A DNA stretch of 64,000 nt from Lachnospiraceae bacterium (GTDB taxonomy: Bacteria > Bacillota > Clostridia > Lachnospirales > Lachnospiraceae). Of this stretch, positions 31,821-41,600 are shown in pieces. Below the pieces are notes generated by a model, which saw only the letters and a program-made list of their open reading frames with translations, had not been told where the DNA came from and made no database searches. Location of the stretch: the NCBI GenBank assembly GCA_022792835.1, contig JAAWBT010000028.1:22312-86311 (forward strand), written 5' to 3'. The position numbers were made by a program, and so were the translations under genes. Positions within the stretch are counted from its first letter, which is position 1. Every line of letters starts with the position of its first letter.

Positions 31821-34800
31821 TCAAAGTAGCAACTCTTTTATGGCATTTAACAGGATTTTCACTTTTTCCGCCATCTGCCTGGGCTCTTTGTTTTCCTTTT
31901 TCCGGTCTGTGAACGTAAAATAGGGCGGCTCCGCGCCGGAAAATTTGAGAGTCCCGCCGTACCGCTTCATAAGCTCCGGAAGCTTCTCCACCCGAAAAGG
32001 CGCTTTCTCGTACATGGTAAGGCGCACTTCTTTAAGATTGCCGGAAAGCTCCGTCACGTAAGCGCTGTGGGCCAGCCCTTTTAAGACAGACACCTCCAGG
32101 AGATTTTCCACGGCCCTTGGAATGTCCCCGAACCGGTCAATCAGCTCGTCCCTCATATCGTCGGCTTCGGCCTCGTTCTCAATGCCGGAAATCCTCTTAT
32201 AGATCTCCAGCTTTTGTACTTCATTTTTAATATAGGAAGGCGGAATGAATGCGTCGACGTTGAAATCAATCACCGTCTCAAAAGCTTCCACCGTCCCCTC
32301 GCCCTTGATGGCCTTCACCGCCTCGTTTAAAAGTTTGCAGTAAAGATCATAGCCGATGGCCTCCATATGGCCATGCTGCTCAGCCCCAAGAAGATTTCCC
32401 GCTCCCCTAATCTCCAGATCCCGCATGGCGATCTTGATGCCAGAGCCAAGCTCCGTAAATTCCCGGATGGCCGCCAGCCGCTTCTCGGCCACCTCCTTGA
32501 GAAGCTTATTGCGCTTATACATAAGGAAGGCATAGGCTGTCCGGCCGGACCGGCCCACCCGGCCTCTGAGCTGGTAAAGCTGGGACAGGCCGAACCGGTC
32601 CGCATCATGGATGATCATAGTATTCACATTGGAAATATCCAGCCCGGTCTCAATGATGGTGGTGGAGACCAGCACATCAATCTCCCCTCCTATAAAATCC
32701 AGCATAATCCGCTCCAGCTGCTGCTCCCGCATCTGGCCGTGGGCGTAGACCACCACTGCCTCCGGAGCCAATTTCTGAATCTTTGCCGTAATGTCCTCAA
32801 TATCCCGGACCTTGTTGTACACATAGTACACCTGGCCGCCCCTGGACCGCTCCCGCTCGATGGCCTCTCTGACCATCTCCTCATTGTATTCCATGACATA
32901 AGTCTGGATGGGCACCCGCCCCGTGGGCGGCTCCTCCAGGACACTCATATCCCGGATTCCCGCCAGACTCATGTGGAGAGTCCTGGGAATGGGTGTGGCC
33001 GTCAAGGTCAGCACATCTACATTCTCCTTAAGCTTTTTGATCTTCTCCTTGTGGGCCACGCCAAACCGCTGCTCTTCGTCGATGATCAGAAGCCCCAGAT
33101 CCTTAAAAACCACGTCCCCCGAAAGAACCCTATGAGTCCCTATGAGGATATCCACCAGCCCTCTCTTTAAATCCGCCAGAGTCTTTTTCTGCTCCGAAGC
33201 TGTCCGGAATCGGCAAAGCATATCCACCCGCACCGGAAAATTCATCATCCGCTGGATGAAGGTATTGTAATGCTGCTGGGCCAGGATCGTGGTGGGCACC
33301 AGATAGACCACCTGTTTTCCCTCCTGGACTGCCTTGAAGGCTGCCCGGATGGCGATCTCTGTCTTTCCGTAGCCCACATCCCCGCAGATCAGACGGTCCA
33401 TGATCTTTCCGCCCTCCATATCCTTCTTGACCGCCTCGATAGCTGCCTCCTGATCCTCAGTGGCCTCATAGGGGAACAGCTCCTCAAACTCCCGCTGCCA
33501 GACCGTGTCTGGTCCATAGCAAAAGCCCTCGCTTCTCTGCCTGGCCGCATAAAGCTCCACCAGATCCTTAGCGATATCTTTCACCGCCCCTTTTGCTCTG
33601 GCCTTCGTCCGACCCCACTCCTGGCCGCCAAGACGGTTTAACTTCGGCGCTTTCGCCCCGGCTCCCGCATATTTTTGAATCATGTCAAGCTGAGTCACCG
33701 GCAGGTACAGACTCCCGTTTCCCCCATATTCCAGCTTGATATAATCCCTGGTAATGTGGTCCACCTCAATCTTCTCGATGCCCCGGTAAATCCCCAGGCC
33801 GTGATTTTCATGAACCACGTAATCCCCCACGGAGAGTTCGGAAAAATTCTGAATTTTCCTTCCTTCATAGACGCTCTTTTTCCGGCGTTTTTTCTTCTCC
33901 GCCCCAAACATGTCGCTCTCCGGGATCACCACGAACTTGATCAGAGGATACTCAAAGCCCCTGTGCAGGGTCCCGTAGAGGACACAGATCTCCCCCGGCA
34001 GAATCTCTTTATTCTCGTCCTCCGTATAATAAGCCAGAAGCTCATACTGCTCTCTGAGATCTTTTGCAAGCCTCGCCCCCCTGGTGCGGGACCCGCAAAA
34101 AAGGGCCACCCGCCACTTCTCCCTCTTCCATTTTTTCAGATCACTCACCAGAAGCTCGAACCCGTTTTTATAAGAATTTCCGTTCTTCACAGTCATACTG
34201 TACCGCTTTTTCACCGGAAACGCTTTTTGCTCCAGGGCAGAAAACAGGACACTTCTCTTTCTGGAAAGGGCCGCCGCCGTCTGGCCTGCCGAATAGAGAA
34301 TATCCGTCTGGCCTGGCAGAAGATACCCCTTTTCCAGCCGGTTTTGCATGCTGTCCCGAAATTCCGCCTCCAGAACCTCTGCTTTTTCCAGGATTCTGGC
34401 CGGCTCATCCAAAAACACCGGGGCGTCCTCCCCAAAATAGTCCACGAAAGATACCGTATCCGGGCAGAAATACTGGATACAGCTTTCGAGAGCCCCGGGA
34501 AACCACCCTTCCGCAAGTTCCTCCATAAGCTCCTGCACGGCTGTATCCAGCCTGTGGGCTTCCTCCGTCCGTCCAGAATCCCGCAATGCGCTTACAGCCG
34601 ATTTCCGCTCTCTTTCCATCTTCCCAAGCCCCGCCTTAAGGCTTTCTGAAGAGACCACCAGCTCCCTGGCCGGATACAGCCGCAGGGAAGTCAGACGTTC
34701 AATGGAACGCTGGCTTTCCACGTCAAAGGAGCGAATCGAATCCACCTCGTCCCCCCAGAGCTCGATACGGACCGGATTTTCTTCTGTCAGCGGGAACACA

Positions 34801-35339
34801 TCCAAAATCCCGCCCCGGACGCAGAACTGGCCCCCCTGTTCCACCTGGCCGCATCGCTCATAGCCCATCCCCGTGAGCAGCCCCTTTGCCGCCTCCATGG
34901 AAAACTCTTCTCCTTCCTCCACAGTGAGGATGCTCTCCTCCAGGGCTTTAAGAGACATCAGACGGTCCATACAGCCATCCACTGTGGTGATCACAGTCCC
35001 CCGCTTCCCCTCCAAAAGCTGTTTCAGCACAAGGAACCGTTTTCCGCTTAAAACCTTTCCCTGAATATCCGCTCCGGAAAACAGCAGATCCTTCGCAGGA
35101 TACAGGAACACATCCGGATCAAAAGTCCGGTAATCGTCGTATATATCTCGCGCCCTGGCGTCGCTGTAAGTCACCACCAGCTTAAAGGAAAAGTCCCTTC
35201 CAAGCTCCGCCATCTGATGTACCTTCTGAGAATCCGTGCCGCCACTGACAGAAACAGGACCCCTGCCCCTGCAAAGGTCCTCTTTCGTATCTTCGTATTC
35301 CTTAAGCTCCGGCAGCGGGTTTTGAAATGAACCTGCCAT
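31821..35339 (-). CDS. mfd: Transcription-repair coupling factor Mfd
   Basis: A 1172-residue DNA translocase that removes stalled RNA polymerase and recruits UvrA. The UvrB-like N-terminal part is followed by the RNA polymerase-interacting domain (about 490-560, GDYVVHENHGLGIYRGI). The SF2 helicase motor has Walker A GDVGYGKTE and motif II IIDEEQRFGV, motif VI QLRGRVGRSGR, and the TRCF C-terminal domain. Length is normal. GGAGG precedes ATG. Order pth-mfd is conserved. Confidence 0.98.
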   Translation of the reverse strand: MAGSFQNPLPELKEYEDTKEDLCRGRGPVSVSGGTDSQKVHQMAELGRDFSFKLVVTYSDARARDIYDDYRTFDPDVFLYPAKDLLFSGADIQGKVLSGKRFLVLKQLLEGKRGTVITTVDGCMDRLMSLKALEESILTVEEGEEFSMEAAKGLLTGMGYERCGQVEQGGQFCVRGGILDVFPLTEENPVRIELWGDEVDSIRSFDVESQRSIERLTSLRLYPARELVVSSESLKAGLGKMERERKSAVSALRDSGRTEEAHRLDTAVQELMEELAEGWFPGALESCIQYFCPDTVSFVDYFGEDAPVFLDEPARILEKAEVLEAEFRDSMQNRLEKGYLLPGQTDILYSAGQTAAALSRKRSVLFSALEQKAFPVKKRYSMTVKNGNSYKNGFELLVSDLKKWKREKWRVALFCGSRTRGARLAKDLREQYELLAYYTEDENKEILPGEICVLYGTLHRGFEYPLIKFVVIPESDMFGAEKKKRRKKSVYEGRKIQNFSELSVGDYVVHENHGLGIYRGIEKIEVDHITRDYIKLEYGGNGSLYLPVTQLDMIQKYAGAGAKAPKLNRLGGQEWGRTKARAKGAVKDIAKDLVELYAARQRSEGFCYGPDTVWQREFEELFPYEATEDQEAAIEAVKKDMEGGKIMDRLICGDVGYGKTEIAIRAAFKAVQEGKQVVYLVPTTILAQQHYNTFIQRMMNFPVRVDMLCRFRTASEQKKTLADLKRGLVDILIGTHRVLSGDVVFKDLGLLIIDEEQRFGVAHKEKIKKLKENVDVLTLTATPIPRTLHMSLAGIRDMSVLEEPPTGRVPIQTYVMEYNEEMVREAIERERSRGGQVYYVYNKVRDIEDITAKIQKLAPEAVVVYAHGQMREQQLERIMLDFIGGEIDVLVSTTIIETGLDISNVNTMIIHDADRFGLSQLYQLRGRVGRSGRTAYAFLMYKRNKLLKEVAEKRLAAIREFTELGSGIKIAMRDLEIRGAGNLLGAEQHGHMEAIGYDLYCKLLNEAVKAIKGEGTVEAFETVIDFNVDAFIPPSYIKNEVQKLEIYKRISGIENEAEADDMRDELIDRFGDIPRAVENLLEVSVLKGLAHSAYVTELSGNLKEVRLTMYEKAPFRVEKLPELMKRYGGTLKFSGAEPPYFTFTDRKKENKEPRQMAEKVKILLNAIKELLL

Positions 35340-35392
35340 CTGTCACCTCCGCGTTCTGTCTACGTAAGTTGTTGCATTTTGAAGTTGTCTCA

Positions 35393-35962
35393 CTACTTCT
35401 TCTTTCCATTAAACTGATTCATAGCTTCACTCATCTGTCCGTTTACGATCAGGGCGGCTGCCTCGGCAGCCTGGCCGATGGCCTCCCGAACATCTGCAAG
35501 CTCCTCTGCCGGGAAGCGGCCCAGCACGTAATCGGCCAGATCCATCCGGGAAGGCTTATCCCCCACCCCGATGCGGATTCTGGGAAACTGATCCGATCCC
35601 AGACAGGAAATGATGCTCTTCATCCCGTTGTGACCGCCGGCGCTCCCTTTCTCCCGGAGCCTGAGCCTCCCCACATCCAGGTTGATATCATCATAAATAA
35701 CCAAAATCTCCTCTGGCAAAAGCTTATAGTAAGCCGCCGCCGCCTGAATACTCTCTCCGCTCAAATTCATGTAGGTCTGCGGTTTTATGAGGATCACCTT
35801 CTGCCCCTCAATGACTCCCTTTCCGATCAGCGCCTTGTGTTTCTTTGCATCCACGTCAATCCGATACTTCTCGGCCAGCACGTCGATGGCCCCAAACCCC
35901 ACATTGTGCCTGGTCCCTGCATATTTAAGCCCCGGATTCCCAAGGCCTGCGATTATAAACAT
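35393..35962 (-). CDS. pth: Peptidyl-tRNA hydrolase
   Basis: A 189-residue enzyme that frees tRNA from dropped-off peptidyl-tRNA. Family sites are FIIAGLGNPGLKYAGTRHNVGF with catalytic His19-region, KPQTYMNLSGES, and DDINLDVGRLRLREKGSAGG with Asp and the second His region HNGMKSI. It is placed between trkH and mfd with short gaps. Confidence 0.97.
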   Translation of the reverse strand: MFIIAGLGNPGLKYAGTRHNVGFGAIDVLAEKYRIDVDAKKHKALIGKGVIEGQKVILIKPQTYMNLSGESIQAAAAYYKLLPEEILVIYDDINLDVGRLRLREKGSAGGHNGMKSIISCLGSDQFPRIRIGVGDKPSRMDLADYVLGRFPAEELADVREAIGQAAEAAALIVNGQMSEAMNQFNGKKK

Positions 35963-35977
35963 AGCAATTCCTTACCT

Positions 35978-37432
35978 TTACTTTGTTTTCTTCCAGGAGG
36001 AAGGGTTGAACAGGATCAGCATAGGGAACAGCTCAAGCCTGCCCGCCAGCATACAGAAAGAAAGCACCAGCTTGCTGAACACAGAAAACCCCGCAAAATT
36101 CCCCATGGGCCCCACGGCCGAAAGCCCAGGTCCGATATTCCCCAGTGCCGAGAGCACTGCCGTGATCGTCGATTCGATGTCATAGCCGTCAATGGAGATT
36201 AAGACCATGGCCGTCCCGGCGATCATCATATAAGCGGCAAAAAAGATCAAAATTCCCTTTAAGACACTCTGCTCAATAATTCGTCCGTCCATCCTGGGTG
36301 CATGTACTCGTCTTGGATGAATCAGCCGCCTAAATTCCTCCCGAAGCGCTTTCACAAGCGCCAGAAGGCGGCTCACTTTGATACCGCCTCCGGTGGAACC
36401 GGCACTGGCTCCCACAACCATCAAAACCACAATCACCATCTTGCTGAATGTGGGCCACAAGTTAAAATCCGTCGAGCTGTAGCCTGTGGTGGTGATAATG
36501 GAAGACACCTGGAAAAACGCACTCCGGATGGCATCCGGCCAGGACCCGTCATAGTAATCCCTGGCAATATTCAGAGTCATACACACCACAGCCGCCCCAA
36601 TGATCCCCAGATACAGCCTGAGCTCCTCATTTTTAAACACATCCTTTACCTGCTTCTTAAGCAGCAGATAATACAGGCTGAAATTCACGCCAAACAGCAG
36701 CATGAATACAGCGATCACCCACTCTGCCGCCGGATTTCCATAGGCGCCCACACTGGCGTTCATATTGGAAAAACCGCCGGTACCCGCACTTCCCATGGAA
36801 TGGATCACTGAATCAAACAGCGGCATCCCTGTGGCAAGCAGGCAGAGGATATGTACGATCGTCAACCCGAAATAGATCAGATATAAAATCCTGGCTGTCT
36901 CCTTGAGCCTGGGAACCACCTTCCCCGGCGTGGGCCCAGGACTCTCCGCCTTCAAAAGCTGGACGTTGGAGGCATCCATGTTGGGAAGGATCGCCAGCAC
37001 AAAGACCAGAATCCCCATACCCCCGATCCAGTGGGTAAAGCTCCGCCAAAACATCAAACCGCCGTTTTTAAGGCCCTCAATATCCGTTAAAATCGTTGCC
37101 CCGGTGGTGGTAAAGCCAGACACCGTCTCAAAAAAACAGTCCACATAGCTGTTAAAATAACCGCTGAAATAAAAAGGCAGTGCGCCAAACGCCGCCAGGA
37201 AAATCCAGGAAAAGGCCACTGCCGCCAATCCCTCCCTGGTGGTCATCCGCTTCACCTTTGGTTTCTTAATCCGCATAAAAAAGCCGACCAGGCCCAGAGG
37301 AATCACCGTATAGATAAAATAAATCCAGTCTCCCACACCGGTCATAACCGCCACTGCCATAGGCACCAGCATCAGCGCCGCCTCGATACACAGCACATGT
37401 CCCACCACGTATGCTACAAGTGCGATATTCAT
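35978..37432 (-). CDS. trkH: TrkH/KtrB-family potassium uptake protein
   Basis: A 484-residue channel-like K+ transporter with repeated P-loop-type filter segments such as SGFTTTGATIL, SAGTGGFSNMN, TTGYSSTDFN and LGNIGPGLS. The multiple membrane helices fit the fourfold TM-P-TM layout. It pairs with the NAD-binding regulator TrkA encoded 21 bases upstream. Both are in one transcript with pth and mfd. Confidence 0.96.
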   Translation of the reverse strand: MNIALVAYVVGHVLCIEAALMLVPMAVAVMTGVGDWIYFIYTVIPLGLVGFFMRIKKPKVKRMTTREGLAAVAFSWIFLAAFGALPFYFSGYFNSYVDCFFETVSGFTTTGATILTDIEGLKNGGLMFWRSFTHWIGGMGILVFVLAILPNMDASNVQLLKAESPGPTPGKVVPRLKETARILYLIYFGLTIVHILCLLATGMPLFDSVIHSMGSAGTGGFSNMNASVGAYGNPAAEWVIAVFMLLFGVNFSLYYLLLKKQVKDVFKNEELRLYLGIIGAAVVCMTLNIARDYYDGSWPDAIRSAFFQVSSIITTTGYSSTDFNLWPTFSKMVIVVLMVVGASAGSTGGGIKVSRLLALVKALREEFRRLIHPRRVHAPRMDGRIIEQSVLKGILIFFAAYMMIAGTAMVLISIDGYDIESTITAVLSALGNIGPGLSAVGPMGNFAGFSVFSKLVLSFCMLAGRLELFPMLILFNPSSWKKTK

Positions 37433-37453
37433 CTCTCACTCACGCCTCCTGCC

Positions 37454-38812
37454 TTAATCCTCGAAAATGTCATTTAAATCATTGACGTTGGACGATCTAG
37501 TCACAACAATGACATTGTCATGGACCTTTATGCAGTCATTTCCGGTGGGAATGATAATATTCCCGTTCCGCACGATGGACACCACCAGGAAATGCTTTTT
37601 AAACCGAATATTTTTAAAAGGTTCTCCCAAATGCCTGCTGCCCTCTCTGGCAATGAATTCCAGCGCTTCGGCTTTTCCGTCGGCAATCCGGTGAAGCGTC
37701 TCCACATTGCAGCCGATCGTGTTTCTGAGGGCCCGCACATACCGGATAATCTGGGCAGAAGTCACATTTTTCGGACTTACCACTGAATCGACCCCCAGGG
37801 TTTTGATGATCCCCTCGTAATTCCCCCGGTTGATTTTGGCAATCACCTTGGGCACCTTCATATGACTGGCAAAGACCGCCGTCAAAAGATTTTCCTCATC
37901 TTTCCCCGTCAAGGTCACCACGGCCCCTGCCGAGTTCACGTGCTCCTCCAGGAGAATCTCCTCATCTGTGCCGTCCCCGTGGATAATAACACAATTTGGA
38001 AGCAGCTCGTCCAGCTCATGACACCGTTTCTTATTTTGCTCAATAATTTTGATCTTGATCCCCATCTGGCTCATGCCAAGGCCCAGATAATAGGCAATAC
38101 GGCCCCCGCCGACGAGAACAGCCGTCTTCACCTGTTTCTGATACTTTCCTTCGTATTTAAAGAAATCTGTTATGGCAGAAGGCTTTCCGGCAATATACAT
38201 CAGATCTTCTTCCTGAGGCACAAAGGTTCCGTCGGGAATGATAACTTCCTCCCCCCGGACCGCCGTACAGAACAAAATCGGCAGCCGGATGCCTCCCATC
38301 ACATCCGCCAGGCGGCGGCCCACAATCTTGTCCCCCGCCTTTACCCGGAATGCAATCAGCTCCACCTTCCGGTTTGCAAACGTCTCTACATTGATGGCAG
38401 TGGGAAAACGAAGCACCCGCCCGATCTCGTTGGCAGCCTCCAGCTCCGGATTAATAATCATATTGAGGCCCAGCTCCTGTTTTAAGACCGACACCTCCCT
38501 GGCATACTCCGGATCCCGGATTCTGGCCACCGTATTTTTCGCCCCAAGCCGTTTGGCTGTCAGACAGCACAGCATGTTGACCTCGTCACTGGGCGTGGTG
38601 GCAATGATCAGATCTGTCTCCCGCACATTGGCCTCCAAAAGAGCGCTGGTGGAAAGGCCGCTCCCCCTTAAACACATCACGTCCAGGCTGTCCCCGGCCC
38701 AGTCAATGGCCTCCTGTGACTTATCAATCACCGCCACATCATTGTCCTCGGCTGATAAATGTTTCGCCAGTGTATAGCCGACCTTGCCGATTCCGACTAT
38801 TATAATCTTCAT
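37454..38812 (-). CDS. trkA: Trk system potassium transporter peripheral protein TrkA
   Basis: A 452-residue cytoplasmic regulator with two RCK_N (Rossmann) domains, GIGKVGYTLAKHLS at about 7-20 and VGGGRIAYYLGLGM at about 237-250. Each is followed by an RCK_C domain. It senses nucleotide and gates TrkH. Its promoter opens the minus-strand operon that runs down to mfd and perhaps further. Confidence 0.96.
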   Translation of the reverse strand: MKIIIVGIGKVGYTLAKHLSAEDNDVAVIDKSQEAIDWAGDSLDVMCLRGSGLSTSALLEANVRETDLIIATTPSDEVNMLCCLTAKRLGAKNTVARIRDPEYAREVSVLKQELGLNMIINPELEAANEIGRVLRFPTAINVETFANRKVELIAFRVKAGDKIVGRRLADVMGGIRLPILFCTAVRGEEVIIPDGTFVPQEEDLMYIAGKPSAITDFFKYEGKYQKQVKTAVLVGGGRIAYYLGLGMSQMGIKIKIIEQNKKRCHELDELLPNCVIIHGDGTDEEILLEEHVNSAGAVVTLTGKDEENLLTAVFASHMKVPKVIAKINRGNYEGIIKTLGVDSVVSPKNVTSAQIIRYVRALRNTIGCNVETLHRIADGKAEALEFIAREGSRHLGEPFKNIRFKKHFLVVSIVRNGNIIIPTGNDCIKVHDNVIVVTRSSNVNDLNDIFED

Positions 38813-38889
38813 AGTTTCCCCCTGATGCTTTTACCCGCAGGCAGTCTTTTGTCTGCCCTTGCAGGCAGGTCCGTTTGTACATAACCTTT

Positions 38890-38918
38890 ATTATAGCCCG
38901 CCCTTAAGGAAACTGCAA
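38890..38918 (-). promoter_or_regulatory. Promoter of the trkA-trkH-pth-mfd run
   Basis: On the minus strand TTGCAG (38913-38918), 17-bp spacer, TATAAT (38890-38895), about 75 bases before trkA. Confidence 0.65.
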
Positions 38919-38968
38919 CTGTTTCTCCCCTCCAAAGCCATGCAATTTCTTCATTTTCCATTTTCTTC

Positions 38969-38997
38969 TTGACAGTTTCCCGGGAACTATCTACAAT
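38969..38997 (+). promoter_or_regulatory. Promoter of the 39.1-kb GNAT gene
   Basis: TTGACA (38969-38974), 17-bp spacer, TACAAT (38992-38997). A perfect palindrome TTCCCGGGAA (38977-38986) fills the spacer and could bind a repressor. Confidence 0.7.
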
Positions 38998-39111
38998 GAA
39001 ACTACATATCCGGGCGCACATCTGAACCATTCGGCCGCTGATTCCCCAATATGAAAAATCTAAATTTTGGTGGAAATCGCACACGAGAAAGAACTGGAGA
39101 AGGAACTGACG

Positions 39112-39708
39112 ATGGAAAAAAACACAATCCGGGTCGCAGCGCCAGGCGACGCCAAAGCGCTCCTTGAAATCTACGCTCCTTATGTGACAGATACAGCCAT
39201 TACCTTTGAATACAATGTGCCCTCTGTCAGTGAATTTGAGAGGCGGATCTGCCATACCCTGGAAAAATATCCCTATCTGGCCGCTGAGCAAAACGGGGAA
39301 CTGGTTGGATATGCCTACGCAGGCGTTTTTAACAAACGGGCCGCCGCCAGCTGGGCTGTGGAAACCAGCCTTTACGTGAGGAGAGATTGCAAAAAACAAG
39401 GCATCGGAAAGAAACTGTACCTGGCGCTGGAACAGGCTCTCTCCCTCCAGCATGTCATCAACTTAAACGCCTGCATCGCCTGTCCGGAAGCAGAGGATCC
39501 ATATCTGACAAAGAACAGTATTCAGTTCCATGAACATTTCGGATACCGCTTCGTCGGCGAATTCCACCGGTGCGGCTACAAATTTTCCCGCTGGTACAAC
39601 CTGGTATGGATGGAAAAACACCTGCAAAGCCATCCGGAACATCCCCTCCCGCTGAAATCCTTTGACGAAGTCCGTAAAGAGCTCGCCGCACTCTATGGAA
39701 TCGTCTGA
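39112..39708 (+). CDS. GNAT-family N-acetyltransferase (phosphinothricin/methionine sulfoximine type)
   Basis: A 198-residue acetyltransferase close to the Pat/MnaT group: IRVAAPGDAKALLEIYAPYV, TAITFEYNVPS, ETSLYVRRDCKKQGIGKKLY (acetyl-CoA loop) and HEHFGYRFVGEFHRCGYKF. That group acetylates glutamine-synthetase inhibitors and related amino acids. I start at ATG 39112 (AAGGA seven bases upstream); a TTG at 39067 has none. Its own promoter is clear. The next transcript is the T-box of TrpB2. Confidence 0.9.
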   Translation: MEKNTIRVAAPGDAKALLEIYAPYVTDTAITFEYNVPSVSEFERRICHTLEKYPYLAAEQNGELVGYAYAGVFNKRAAASWAVETSLYVRRDCKKQGIGKKLYLALEQALSLQHVINLNACIACPEAEDPYLTKNSIQFHEHFGYRFVGEFHRCGYKFSRWYNLVWMEKHLQSHPEHPLPLKSFDEVRKELAALYGIV

Positions 39709-39751
39709 CTGGAGAGACATCAAGGAACATAACAAACTTAAATAAAAACTA

Positions 39752-39780
39752 TTGACACATCCATACAATGATGTTATAGT
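39752..39780 (+). promoter_or_regulatory. Promoter of the Trp T-box/trpB2 unit
   Basis: TTGACA (39752-39757), exactly 17 bp, TATAGT (39775-39780). Confidence 0.85.
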
Positions 39781-39786
39781 GTACGA

Positions 39787-40094
39787 AAGTTCAATACTTC
39801 AAACCGTTGAAGCGGAGATAACGGCAATGATGCCTTTACAGAGAGCCTGCGATGGTGAAAATCAGGCAAGAAACAAGTTGTCAAATGGACCGCTGAGGGC
39901 GCAGTCAAATGTGATTTTTCACAGAGTATTCTGCGACGCTGCAGGCAAGCGTATCAATGCCGGGGATATGTTGGTATCCTGCTAAGTGCACGGGTCGTAC
40001 CGTGAATCAAGGTGGCACCGCGGATAGTGTCGTTACTGTATCAGTACCTATTCGTCCTTGACAGAATGTTTATTTCTGTTGAGGACGTTTTTTT
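39787..40094 (+). ncRNA. T-box riboswitch, tryptophan-specific
   Basis: A leader of about 310 bases with the T-box core AAGGTGGCACCGCGG (40009-40023), which pairs with uncharged tRNA acceptor ends. A terminator follows (CGTCCT...AGGACG and T7, 40053-40094). In stem I the segment ACAGAGAG and GATGGTG-type bulge precede the specifier loop, where TGG (39886-39888) followed by A is the best specifier codon, hence tRNA-Trp. Low charged tRNA-Trp would open the downstream trpB2. Confidence 0.92.
40053..40094 (+). terminator. Regulated terminator of the T-box
   Basis: CGTCCT-TG-ACAGAA / TTCTGT-TG-AGGACG then TTTTTTT. The stem competes with the antiterminator formed by the T-box core. Confidence 0.9.
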
Positions 40095-40177
40095 ATGCGC
40101 AGACCCGCGCAGAGGAAACTCCTTCAACAGAGAAACCGCAGCCAAATAACCCATCATAACCACAGGAGGTAAGCCCA

Positions 40178-41551
40178 ATGACAACTCAGAAAATCCCTTA
40201 CAAAATATACCTGAACGAGAACGAGATGCCAAAGGCATGGTATAACCTGCGGGCCGACATGAAACAGAAACCGGCCCCGCTTTTACATCCCCACACTCAC
40301 CAACCCATGAAAGCAGAAGAGCTTGCTGGCGTTTTCTGCGAAGAACTGGTCGCGCAGGAATTGGATGATGCCACTCCCTTCTTTGAGATCCCGGAGGACA
40401 TCCGCAATTTCTATAAGATGTACCGTCCGTCTCCCCTGGTCCGCGCCTATTGTCTGGAAGAAAAGCTCGACACACCTGCCAAGATCTATTACAAATTTGA
40501 AGGCAACAACACAAGCGGCAGCCACAAGCTGAATTCCGCCATTGCCCAGGCATACTATGCTAAAAAGCAGGGCCTCAAAGGCGTGACCACCGAAACAGGA
40601 GCCGGACAGTGGGGGACCGCCCTTTCCATGGCATGCTCTTACTTCGGCCTTGACTGCAAGGTCTATATGGTTAAATGCTCCTATGAGCAAAAGCCCTTCC
40701 GCCGTGAGGTGATGCGTACCTATGGCGCATCGGTAACACCTTCCCCCTCCACGGAAACTGAGGTGGGAAAAAAGATCCTTGCCGACCATCCGAATACCAC
40801 AGGCAGCCTTGGCTGCGCCATTTCCGAAGCAGTGGAAAAAGCAGTATCAAGCAATGGTTACCGCTATGTGCTGGGCAGCGTGCTCAACCAGGTGCTTCTC
40901 CATCAATCCGTCATCGGCCTGGAGACAAAAGCCGCTCTGGATAAATATGACATTAACCCCGATATCATCATCGGTTGTGCCGGAGGCGGCTCCAACTTAG
41001 GCGGCCTGATCGCACCGTTTATGGGGGAAAAGCTTCGCGGCGAAGCAGACTACCGCATCATCGCCGTGGAACCTGCATCCTGCCCCAGCTTTACCAGAGG
41101 CGCGTATGCCTACGACTTCTGTGACACAGGGATGGTCTGCCCCCTTTCCAAGATGTATACCCTGGGCAGCGGCTTTATCCCCTCCGCCAATCACTCAGGC
41201 GGGCTCCGTTACCACGGCATGAGCTCCACCCTGTCTGAACTGTATCATCAGGGAATGATGGAAGCAATCAGTGTGAAACAGACTGAGGTATTTGAGGCGG
41301 CAGAATACTTCGCAAGAATCGAAGGCATCCTGCCGGCGCCGGAGAGCTCCCATGCAATCCGCGCCGCCATTGACGAGGCAAACAGGTGCAAAGAAACTGG
41401 TGAGGAGAAGACCATCGTCTTTGGTCTCACCGGTACGGGCTACTTCGACATGGTGGCTTATGAAAAATTCCACGACGGCAAAATGAGCGATTATATTCCC
41501 ACCGATGAAGAGCTTGCCATTTATCGCAGCAAACTTCCCAAAATTCAATAG
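40178..41551 (+). CDS. trpB: TrpB2-type tryptophan synthase beta chain (PLP enzyme)
   Basis: A 457-residue PLP enzyme of the TrpB2 branch, longer at the N-terminus than classical TrpB. The PLP lysine is Lys117 in NTSGSHKLNS. TETGAGQWG (catalytic Glu) and the phosphate cup CAGGGSNLGG are intact. It joins indole and serine to tryptophan. No trpA or other trp gene is nearby and a Trp T-box precedes it, so it probably salvages indole. GGAGG precedes the ATG. Confidence 0.95.
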   Translation: MTTQKIPYKIYLNENEMPKAWYNLRADMKQKPAPLLHPHTHQPMKAEELAGVFCEELVAQELDDATPFFEIPEDIRNFYKMYRPSPLVRAYCLEEKLDTPAKIYYKFEGNNTSGSHKLNSAIAQAYYAKKQGLKGVTTETGAGQWGTALSMACSYFGLDCKVYMVKCSYEQKPFRREVMRTYGASVTPSPSTETEVGKKILADHPNTTGSLGCAISEAVEKAVSSNGYRYVLGSVLNQVLLHQSVIGLETKAALDKYDINPDIIIGCAGGGSNLGGLIAPFMGEKLRGEADYRIIAVEPASCPSFTRGAYAYDFCDTGMVCPLSKMYTLGSGFIPSANHSGGLRYHGMSSTLSELYHQGMMEAISVKQTEVFEAAEYFARIEGILPAPESSHAIRAAIDEANRCKETGEEKTIVFGLTGTGYFDMVAYEKFHDGKMSDYIPTDEELAIYRSKLPKIQ

Positions 41552-41562
41552 CACACAGTCAA

Positions 41563-41595
41563 ATCCCCGCAGCTTTCACTGCGGGGATACTTTTT
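41563..41595. terminator. Bidirectional terminator between trpB2 and rsmA
   Basis: ATCCCCGCAG-CTTTCA-CTGCGGGGAT then ACTTTTT on the plus strand. It also closes the convergent metG-rsmA unit. Confidence 0.9.
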
Positions 41596-41600
41596 CACTC

